Shown: positions 57,891-64,000 of the stretch, piece by piece
Layout: the number at the start of each line of letters is the position of its first letter
Numbering within the stretch: position 1 is the first letter of the stretch
NCBI RefSeq assembly: GCF_041435435.1
Contig: NZ_CP108494.1
Coordinates: 4,994,501 to 5,058,500, forward strand
Origin: Streptomyces sp. NBC_01241
Lineage (GTDB): Bacteria; Actinomycetota; Actinomycetes; Streptomycetales; Streptomycetaceae
DNA: 64,000 nucleotides
Direction of reading: 5' to 3'
The notes under the pieces: model-generated
Seen by the model: the letters and a program-made list of their open reading frames with translations, nothing else
The model's database searches: none
What the model was told of the DNA's origin: nothing
Made by a program: the position numbers and the translations under genes

Positions 57891-59249
57891 TCAGCCGCGC
57901 CACGGCAGCTCGGCCGTGATCCGCGTCGGACCGCCCTGCGGGGAATCCACGACGAGGACGCCGTCCACCGCGTCCAGCCGCTCGGTCAGCCCGGCCAGCC
58001 CGCTGCCCGACGACCCCTCGGCGCCGCCGCGGCCGTTGTCGGTGACCTGGAGCATCAGCCGGTTCGCTGTGCGCCACACATCGACCGACGCCCGGGTCGC
58101 GTGTGCGTGCTTGCTCACGTTCTGCAGCAGCTCGGAGACCGTGAAGTACGCGATCCCCTCGATGGCCTGGGCGGGCCGGGACGCCAGGTCCACCTCGACC
58201 GTCACGGGGACGGTGCAGCGGGAGGCGATGGCGGAGAGTGCGGCGTCGAGTCCGCGGTCGGTGAGGACGGCGGGGTGGATGCCGCGGGCGAGGTCGCGGA
58301 GTTCCTGGAGGGCGACCTTGACCTCGCCGTGGGCCTCGTCGACCATGCGGGCCGCGGCCTCGGGGTCGTCGGTCAGCTTCTCCTTCGCCAGGCCCAGATC
58401 CATGGCGAGGGCGACGAGCCGGGCCTGTGCGCCGTCGTGCAGGTCGCGCTCGATGCGGCGCAGGTCGGCGGCGGCCGTGTCGACGACCACCCCGCGGTCC
58501 GACTCCAGCTCCGAGACGCGCGTCGCCAGCCGGGACGGCCCGAGCAGCTCGGACACCATCACCCGGTCCACGGTCGCCAGACCACGGATGATCCACGGAG
58601 TGACGAGGACGACGACCAGGCCGCACACGCTGGTCGCAGCCAGGTCGAAGGGGGAGTCGAGGTAGACGTCATGGGTGCCGTCGCCGTACAGCTGAAGGCC
58701 GGTGACCCCCACGTACGTCGGGAAGATCCAGTGCCACAGGGGGTAGGTGAGGGCGGCCCACCCGTACGACCAGAGCGTCAGCGAAACGATGAAGGCGAAG
58801 ATCGCCCACGGGAAGTGCAGCAGCGCGTAGAGCAGATGCCGCCAGGACACCCCGCTCTTCAGGACCGCGCCCACCCAGGACATCAGGCCGCCGGTCCTGC
58901 CGCGCACCGGCGCCGGGTCCGCCACGTCCAGTTTCAGCAGCCCGCGCGCCCGGGCCCGCTCCATCGCGCCGAAACCGCGGCACATGGCCAGCGCGCCGGC
59001 CAGGATCGGAACCCCGAGGAAGGTGACCAGCATGCCGATGCCCAGGGACGTAAGGGCGATCGAGAGGCTGAAGAGGACCACGCTGATCGGCAGGCTCAGC
59101 AGCAGATAGCCGAGCTCGCGCCAGATCCTGCCCTCGAAGGGCGCGCGGAGCGCGGCCGGGAAGAAGTGCTTCACCGGGGGATGATCCCCGAAGCCGGCTC
59201 CGGACCGCTGGTGGTCCTCCCGAGTGTCCGGTCTGTATGCCGTGGCCAT
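57891..59249 (-). CDS. Sensor histidine kinase (HisKA_3 type), copy 1
   Basis: Membrane histidine kinase of 452 aa. N-terminal sensor domain with four hydrophobic segments (residues about 50-250), then HisKA_3 with the phospho-His in RRIERDLHDGAQARLVALAM and an ATPase domain (N box VSELLQNVSKHAHA, G box DNGRGG, GSGLAGLTERL). Partner of the adjacent NarL-type regulator. DNA coding for its kinase core is about 98% identical to the neighbouring kinase gene while the sensor part is diverged. ATG at 59249. Confidence 0.93.
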   Translation of the reverse strand: MATAYRPDTREDHQRSGAGFGDHPPVKHFFPAALRAPFEGRIWRELGYLLLSLPISVVLFSLSIALTSLGIGMLVTFLGVPILAGALAMCRGFGAMERARARGLLKLDVADPAPVRGRTGGLMSWVGAVLKSGVSWRHLLYALLHFPWAIFAFIVSLTLWSYGWAALTYPLWHWIFPTYVGVTGLQLYGDGTHDVYLDSPFDLAATSVCGLVVVLVTPWIIRGLATVDRVMVSELLGPSRLATRVSELESDRGVVVDTAAADLRRIERDLHDGAQARLVALAMDLGLAKEKLTDDPEAAARMVDEAHGEVKVALQELRDLARGIHPAVLTDRGLDAALSAIASRCTVPVTVEVDLASRPAQAIEGIAYFTVSELLQNVSKHAHATRASVDVWRTANRLMLQVTDNGRGGAEGSSGSGLAGLTERLDAVDGVLVVDSPQGGPTRITAELPWRG

Positions 59250-59432
59250 GGGTGCTGTCCGTTTCGTCTCGGGGAGCCGGATTCTCCGCTGGTACATCAA
59301 AGGTGCCGGGCCGTGGGCCCGCGCACCATGAGGGCGGTATCCCTCTTCGACCGGGGGTTTTCCCCACCCCGCGAGGGACCCGGGAGCGCTTGGTTTCCTG
59401 GTCTTGCTGACCTGGTCCTTACTGTCCCGGCC

Positions 59433-60659
59433 CTATCTAACGCGGTCCTTGTCCCGGCCCTTGTCCGGATCCCTGCCCTGGTCCCGGCCCTTGTCCCGGT
59501 CCCGCCAGGGCAGTTCCGCGGTGACCGTCGTGGGGCCGCCGACCGGCGAGTCGAGGACGAACAGCCCGTCGACGGCGCCCAGCCGTTCGGCCAGCCCGGC
59601 CATGCCCGTACCGCCGTCCATCCGGGCCCCGCCGCGCCCATCGTCGGTGACCTGGATCAGCATCCGGTCCGCCGACCGCCACACCTCCACGGTCGCCGAA
59701 CGTGCCCCGCTGTGCTTGCTCACGTTCTGCAACAGCTCCGAGACCGTGAAGTACGCGATCCCCTCGATGGCCTGGGCGGGCCGGGACGCCAGGTCCACCC
59801 CCACCGTCACGGGGACGGTGCAGCGGGAGGCGATGGCGGAGAGTGCGGCGTCGAGTCCGCGGTCGGTGAGGACCGCGGGGTGGATGCCGCGGGCGAGGTC
59901 GCGGAGTTCCTGGAGGGCGACCTTGACCTCGCCGTGGGCCTCGTCGACCATGCGGGCCGCGGCCTCGGGGTCGTCGGTCAGCTTCTCCTTCGCCAGGCCC
60001 AGGCCCATGGCGAGGGCGACGAGCCGGGCCTGTGCGCCGTCGTGCAGGTCGCGCTCGATGCGGCGCAGGTCGGCGGCAGCCGTGTCGACGACCACCCCGC
60101 GGTCCGACTCCAGCTCGGCGATCCTGCGCTCCAGCTCGTCGGAGGGGGAGAGCAGCCCGCGCGCCATCCCCCGGTCGGCATGGGTGAGGAGCCGCGCGAC
60201 AAAGGGGAGCACCGGCCACAGCACGAAGAGGCTCACGAACGTCACGGTGAAGGTGAGCACGCCCCAGGGCAGCCGGATGAAGGAGTACAGCACCGCCCGC
60301 CAGCCCACCGGGTCCGTGAGGCTCGACCACAGCCAGGGGAAGAAGCCCTGTGCCTGGCGGGACAGCACCATCGGACTGGGCTCGTCGATCCGCAGCCCGA
60401 GCATCGCCCGCGCCCGGCCCCGCTCGGCCCTGCCGATCAGCCGCGCCCCGTGCAGTCCGGCGGCGAGCAGGGGCAGACCGATCACCGTGACCGCGAGCCC
60501 CACGCCGACGCCGATCATGAACACCGTGTAAACAAACCCGGCCAGGGCCATGGGGAGGTTGGCCAGGAGGTAGCCGATCTCCTTCCACGTCCACCGGTCG
60601 AGGGCGAAGCGGGCGGGCGGTGGACGGTCGTTGCCGGGCACCAGGGGGCTCATGGTCAT
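59433..60659 (-). CDS. Sensor histidine kinase (HisKA_3 type), copy 2
   Basis: Paralogue of the previous kinase (408 aa), with a four-helix sensor domain of different sequence and the same catalytic core: RDLHDGAQARLVALAMGLG, VSELLQNVSKHSGA, DDGRGGARMDGGTGMAGL. The C-terminus ends in a charged GRD/DKGRD repeat. Both kinases can probably act on the single downstream regulator, giving two inputs to one output. It is divergent from nuoA2, so its expression region is shared with the second nuo operon. Confidence 0.92.
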   Translation of the reverse strand: MTMSPLVPGNDRPPPARFALDRWTWKEIGYLLANLPMALAGFVYTVFMIGVGVGLAVTVIGLPLLAAGLHGARLIGRAERGRARAMLGLRIDEPSPMVLSRQAQGFFPWLWSSLTDPVGWRAVLYSFIRLPWGVLTFTVTFVSLFVLWPVLPFVARLLTHADRGMARGLLSPSDELERRIAELESDRGVVVDTAAADLRRIERDLHDGAQARLVALAMGLGLAKEKLTDDPEAAARMVDEAHGEVKVALQELRDLARGIHPAVLTDRGLDAALSAIASRCTVPVTVGVDLASRPAQAIEGIAYFTVSELLQNVSKHSGARSATVEVWRSADRMLIQVTDDGRGGARMDGGTGMAGLAERLGAVDGLFVLDSPVGGPTTVTAELPWRDRDKGRDQGRDPDKGRDKDRVR

Positions 60660-60705
60660 GCGCCCCAGCCTGCCGGGCGGGCTCTGCGGACGCCATGGGG
60701 CCCGT

Positions 60706-60735
60706 GGGTGGGGTGAAGTAGGGATAACCCCACCC
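60706..60735. promoter_or_regulatory. Inverted repeat in the kinase/nuoA2 divergent region
   Basis: A perfect 9-bp inverted repeat GGGTGGGGT/ACCCCACCC (60706-60714 and 60727-60735) lies 30 bases upstream of the nuoA2 promoter. It could be an operator for the adjacent two-component system. Confidence 0.45.
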
Positions 60736-60764
60736 GTAGGCCGAGGCGGCTGCTTACCCTCTCT

Positions 60765-60794
60765 TTAACAGGGCTCTTTGGCAGGGCCTAGACT
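60765..60794 (+). promoter_or_regulatory. Promoter of the second nuo cluster
   Basis: TTAACA (60765-60770) and TAGACT (60789-60794) are separated by 18 bases and match Streptomyces vegetative promoters well. Transcription would begin about 40 bases before nuoA2. Confidence 0.7.
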
Positions 60795-60842
60795 CCCCTG
60801 CGTACAGATCGTCGAACGGGTTTGAGGGAGCGAGGGGCGGAC

Positions 60843-61244
60843 GTGACGGAACTGCCGGAATCGACCGTTCTCGCGTCGGACTACTTCCACGGCTATTCCG
60901 TGGTCGGACTGCTCGCCGTGATCGGCGTGCTGTTCGTCGCCGTCGCCTTCGGGGCGGGCCGGCTGCTGCGGCCCGTGGTTCCCACGCCGGAGAAGCTCCT
61001 GACGTACGAGTGCGGTGTGGACCCGGTGGGTGAAGGATGGGCACATACCCAGGTCCGTTATTACGTCTATGCCTTCCTGTACGTGATCTTCGCCGTCGAC
61101 TCGATCTTCCTGTTTCCGTGGGCGACCGTATTCGCCGCACCCGGATACGGGGCGACGACCCTGGTGGAGATGTTCATCTTCCTCGGTTTCCTGGCCGTAG
61201 GACTGCTCTACGCATGGAAGAAGGGCGTCCTCGAATGGACGTGA
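60843..61244 (+). CDS. nuoA2: NADH-quinone oxidoreductase subunit A, second copy
   Basis: Membrane subunit of 133 aa, three hydrophobic helices, with [23 protein letters not shown] in place of the YECGIEP loop of NuoA1. Longer N-terminus than NuoA1. GTG at 60843 follows GAGGGAG. It overlaps nuoB2 by 10 bases. First gene of a second complex-I-type operon, transcribed from the promoter at 60765. Confidence 0.94.
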   Translation: MTELPESTVLASDYFHGYSVVGLLAVIGVLFVAVAFGAGRLLRPVVPTPEKLLTYECGVDPVGEGWAHTQVRYYVYAFLYVIFAVDSIFLFPWATVFAAPGYGATTLVEMFIFLGFLAVGLLYAWKKGVLEWT

Positions 61245-61921
61245 CGAGCACGCCGCCCCCCGAGCACCGGCCCGCGACGCAGCCGGGACCGGACCCCGAG
61301 ACGGGCTCCGAACCGCAGGCCGTTCCGACGTTCCTGCCGGAGCCCAAGCGGCTCGGCGTCCTGTCGCGCCTGGCCCCCGAGCCGATGAAGGTGGTCCTGA
61401 ACTGGGGCCGCCGTTACAGCCTCTGGGTCTTCAACTTCGGGCTCGCCTGCTGCGCCATCGAATTCATCGCCGCGTCCATGGCCCGGCACGACTTCATCCG
61501 GCTCGGCGTGATCCCGTTCGCCCCGGGCCCGCGCCAGGCCGACCTCATGATCGTCTCCGGCACGGTGACGGACAAGATGGCCCCGGCCGTGAAGCGGCTG
61601 TACGAGCAGATGCCCGAGCCCAAGTACGTCATCTCCTTCGGCGCCTGCTCGAACTGCGGGGGCCCCTACTGGGACTCGTACTCCGTGACGAAGGGCGTCG
61701 ACCAGATCATTCCGGTCGATGTCTACGTACCCGGCTGCCCGCCCCGGCCCGAGGCGCTCCTCCAGGGCATCCTCAAGCTCCAGGAGAAGATCGCCCGCGA
61801 GTCGCTGGGCGAGCGGTACGCGACGGGCGGCGGCAGCCGTCCCTCCACGACCGCGCTGCGCAGCGGCCTGGTCGCCGCCCCGCCGGCCCCGGGGGAGGAC
61901 CGCGATGACCAGCACCCCTGA
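61235..61921 (+). CDS. nuoB2: NADH-quinone oxidoreductase subunit B, second copy
   Basis: N2-cluster subunit (228 aa). All ligands are kept: [16 protein letters not shown] (here one additional Cys compared with NuoB1) and [12 protein letters not shown]- and C-terminal extensions of about 40 residues are rich in Pro, Ala and charged residues. Paralogue of NuoB1 with the same core. Starts at ATG 61235 inside nuoA2 and ends 17 bases into nuoC2. Confidence 0.94.
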   Translation: MDVTSTPPPEHRPATQPGPDPETGSEPQAVPTFLPEPKRLGVLSRLAPEPMKVVLNWGRRYSLWVFNFGLACCAIEFIAASMARHDFIRLGVIPFAPGPRQADLMIVSGTVTDKMAPAVKRLYEQMPEPKYVISFGACSNCGGPYWDSYSVTKGVDQIIPVDVYVPGCPPRPEALLQGILKLQEKIARESLGERYATGGGSRPSTTALRSGLVAAPPAPGEDRDDQHP

Positions 61922-63095
61922 CGCCGCCGCCGAGGGCTACGACCGCCTGCCGGATGCCGCCGCCGAGTACTTCGGCGAGGAGGCGACGGCCGCGTACGCG
62001 TACGACCTGCTGACCGTCGACGTACCGGCCGCCTCCTGGACCACCGCCCTCGAAACGGCCCGCGACCGGCTCGGCTGCACCTATTTCGACTGGCTGAGTG
62101 CGGTCGACGAACCGGGCACCGGCTTCCGGGTCTGCGCCCACGTCGCGGCCCTGTCCGAGGGCAGGGTCCGCCGTCTCCTGATCCGTACGACCGTTCCGCA
62201 CGAGGCGGCCGTCCTTCCCACCGCCATCGACGTCTACGCGGGCGCCGCCTGGCACGAGCGCGAGACACACGAGATGTTCGGCATCGGCTTCGAGGGCCAC
62301 CCGCATCTGGTGCCGCTGCTGCTGCCCGAGGGCTTCGAGGGGCACCCGCTGCGCAAGGACTTCGTGCTCGCGGCACGCGTCGCGAAGGCCTGGCCGGGTG
62401 CGAAGGAGCCGGGCGAGTCGGAGCACGGCGGCCCGAAGCGGCGCACGATGCTGCCGCCCGGCGTCCCCGACCCGAACGAATGGGGCCCCCTGAAGGGCCA
62501 GCTCCCGCCCGCCCCGTCCCGCCCGGCCCGCGCCGCACGCGCGGCGGGCGACCGCCCGGTACGCCGCACCCGCAGCGCGAGCGAGGGCTCGGCCGGCCAG
62601 CGGCAGGAGACAGCCGCACCGGCGGCCGGAGCCGAGGGAGCCGCGACCACTCCCGCCGCGCCCCCGCGCCGCACCCGCAGCGCCTCCCAGGGCTCGGCGA
62701 GCCAGCAGCGCGAGGCAACGGAGCCGGCAACGAAGCCGGCAACGGGAGCAACGGAGCAGGCAACGGGAGCAACGAAGCCGGCAACGGGAGCAACGAAGCC
62801 GGCAACGGGAGCAACGGAGCAGGCAACGGAGGCAACGAAGCCGGCAACGGGCGCCGGGGCCGGGACGGCGGAGTCGGCCCCCGGAAGCTCCGACGCGCCC
62901 TGGCACCACGCCCGCCCGGCCTTCGACACCACCCCCGAACCGTCCTCGGACCCTGGGACGTCGCAGCCGCAGGGCACGACGGAGGACAACCCGGACACCC
63001 CGAACCGGCCCGCGACCCCGACCTCGCCCCCTGCCGAAACCGAGCAGCCCGAAACCGAAACCCCCGACCGCCCCGCCGGAGGCGATACCGCGTGA
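61905..63095 (+). CDS. nuoC2: NADH-quinone oxidoreductase subunit C, second copy, with long repeat tail
   Basis: The first ~165 residues are a normal NuoC (30-kDa) domain, with [21 protein letters not shown] and [13 protein letters not shown]. The following ~225 residues are a low-complexity Pro/Thr/Ala-rich tail that contains a tandem [14 protein letters not shown] repeat (62720-62860). Total 396 aa against about 200-240 for a usual NuoC. The tail probably is disordered. GTGA overlap with nuoH2; a nuoD gene, which normally follows nuoC, is absent here. Confidence 0.92.
   Translation: MTSTPDAAAEGYDRLPDAAAEYFGEEATAAYAYDLLTVDVPAASWTTALETARDRLGCTYFDWLSAVDEPGTGFRVCAHVAALSEGRVRRLLIRTTVPHEAAVLPTAIDVYAGAAWHERETHEMFGIGFEGHPHLVPLLLPEGFEGHPLRKDFVLAARVAKAWPGAKEPGESEHGGPKRRTMLPPGVPDPNEWGPLKGQLPPAPSRPARAARAAGDRPVRRTRSASEGSAGQRQETAAPAAGAEGAATTPAAPPRRTRSASQGSASQQREATEPATKPATGATEQATGATKPATGATKPATGATEQATEATKPATGAGAGTAESAPGSSDAPWHHARPAFDTTPEPSSDPGTSQPQGTTEDNPDTPNRPATPTSPPAETEQPETETPDRPAGGDTA
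62718..62862 (+). repeat. Tandem repeat in the nuoC2 tail
   Basis: Units of 21 bases (GCAACGAAGCCGGCAACGGGA and variants with GAGCAGG) are repeated about six times in frame. They encode KPATGAT or EQATGAT and are likely to vary in number between strains. Confidence 0.85.
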
Positions 63096-64000
63096 ACGAC
63101 GTACTCGACGTCGCCCTCCGGCTCGTCATCGTCTTCGCCGTGTTCATGGTTCTCCCCCTCGTCGTGGGACAGACCGAGCACAAGGTGATGGCCCATATGC
63201 AGGGCCGCCTCGGACCCATGTACGCGGGCGGCTTCCACGGCTGGGCCCAGCTCGTAGCCGACGGCGTGAAGTTCGCGCAGAAGGAAGACATCGTCCCGGC
63301 CGAGGCCGACCGCCGTATCTTCCAGCTCGCACCGGCCGTCGCACTGCTCCCGTACCTCCTCGTGCTCGTCGCCATCCCGATCGGCCCCGGCGAGAGCGCG
63401 GTCGGCCAGGTCGTCGACGCGGGCATCTTCTTCGTGCTCGCCGTGATGGGCGTCGGCGTGCTCGGCTCGCTGATGGCGGGCTGGGCCTCCGCCAACAAGT
63501 TCTCCCTCCTCGGGGGCCTCCGTACCGCCGCCCAGCTGCTCGCGTACGAACTGCCGATGCTGCTCGCCGCCGCCTCCGTCGCGATGGCGGCCGGCACTGT
63601 CTCCCTCCCGGGCATCCTCGACGCCTTCGAGTGGTGGTGGCTGCCCTGGCAGATCGTCGGCGCCCTGGTCTTCTTCGTGGCCGGACTCGCCGAACTGCAG
63701 CGCCCGCCGTTCGACATGCCGGTCGCCGACTCGGAGATTATCTTCGGCGCGTACACCGAGTACACCGGCCTGCGCTTCGCGCTGTTCCTGCTCGCCGAGT
63801 ACGCCGGCATCGTCGTGCTGTGCGGACTGACCACCGTCCTCTTCCTCGGTGGCTGGCACGGCCCGTTCGGCGCCGACGGACTCGGCTGGGTCTGGACTCT
63901 CCTCAAGATCGCGGTCCTCGCCTTCGTCGTCATCTGGCTGCGCGTGAGCTATCCCCGGCTCCGCGAGGACCAGCTGCAGAAGCTCGCCTGGACCACGCTC
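63092..64000 (+). CDS. nuoH2: NADH-quinone oxidoreductase subunit H, second copy (runs off the window)
   Basis: Partial: 303 codons before the window ends. Begins [20 protein letters not shown]; conserved NuoH motifs are HKVMAHMQGRLGPMYAGGF, QRPPFDMPVADSEIIFGAYT and TEYTGLRFALFLLAEYAG. Compared with NuoH1 the WERK of the first loop is replaced by TEHK, and the ERK/GPNR loop differs, as in complex-I relatives that do not carry an NADH module. GTG start overlaps the nuoC2 stop by 4 bases. Confidence 0.93.
   Translation, partial: MNDVLDVALRLVIVFAVFMVLPLVVGQTEHKVMAHMQGRLGPMYAGGFHGWAQLVADGVKFAQKEDIVPAEADRRIFQLAPAVALLPYLLVLVAIPIGPGESAVGQVVDAGIFFVLAVMGVGVLGSLMAGWASANKFSLLGGLRTAAQLLAYELPMLLAAASVAMAAGTVSLPGILDAFEWWWLPWQIVGALVFFVAGLAELQRPPFDMPVADSEIIFGAYTEYTGLRFALFLLAEYAGIVVLCGLTTVLFLGGWHGPFGADGLGWVWTLLKIAVLAFVVIWLRVSYPRLREDQLQKLAWTTL

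Noticed and set aside
57708-60842. Three successive gaps of exactly 183 bases (after regulator, between kinases, before nuoA2)
   Set aside because: The gap sequences are not alike and the third is a divergent gap, so the equal length is probably chance.

Overview
The window is chromosomal DNA from a high-GC actinobacterium, almost certainly Streptomyces or a close relative. Very high third-position GC, GTG/TTG starts, tight ATGA/GTGA overlaps, paired XRE/DUF397 genes and an MK/F420-style gene content all point that way. The left edge is a complete 14-gene nuoA-N operon. The order nuoA-N, recQ, polyprenyl synthase, korA/korB, sensor kinases, second nuo cluster matches what I recall of the S. 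coelicolor core chromosome; this is recollection, not a search.

Layout. 1-754: long leader of the nuo operon with a Rex-like operator. 755-16691: nuoA-N, proton-pumping NADH dehydrogenase. 16721-16768: terminator. 16855-19041: recQ. 19073-25423 (minus): Uma2-like nuclease-fold protein, GPP34 protein, fumarylacetoacetase, CocE-type hydrolase and POT peptide transporter. 25580-26590: trans-polyprenyl diphosphate synthase, probably for menaquinone side chains. 27033-33589 (minus): a DeoR-controlled four-gene catabolic operon (APC permease, FGGY kinase, GlpA-like dehydrogenase with a BFD iron-sulfur domain, FAD oxidoreductase). 33983-38129: secreted LolA-like protein, ABC exporter pair and TetR regulator. 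38177-40720: HAD phosphatase, DDN-like/hemerythrin fusion, glyoxalase-fold protein.

41.3-45.1 kb is a small, decayed accessory island: CGNR pseudogene, small ORF, GNAT acetyltransferase, monooxygenase remnant, an aminoglycoside-phosphotransferase-like gene, a zinc-ribbon protein remnant and a truncated TnsA-like transposase subunit. It is bracketed by 45-bp imperfect direct repeats and contains two nested sets of inverted repeats that look like ends of Tn7/Mu-type elements. 45152-47097 is a typical Streptomyces DUF397/DUF397/XRE/ATPase cluster. 47451-53621 holds an FAD monooxygenase, a RarD permease, a QorB-like reductase with divergent HxlR regulator, and an APC-superfamily permease.

53724-64000 returns to energy metabolism: korB-korA (2-oxoacid:ferredoxin oxidoreductase), one response regulator with two paralogous sensor kinases, then a second nuo cluster (nuoA2-nuoB2-nuoC2-nuoH2, cut by the window end). 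The second cluster has no nuoD between C2 and H2 and no NADH-input genes in view. Its position next to a ferredoxin-reducing enzyme suggests a ferredoxin-fed, complex-I-like respiratory module. This is the most attractive biological hypothesis in the window; the nested mobile-element ends around the phosphotransferase gene are the best structural novelty.
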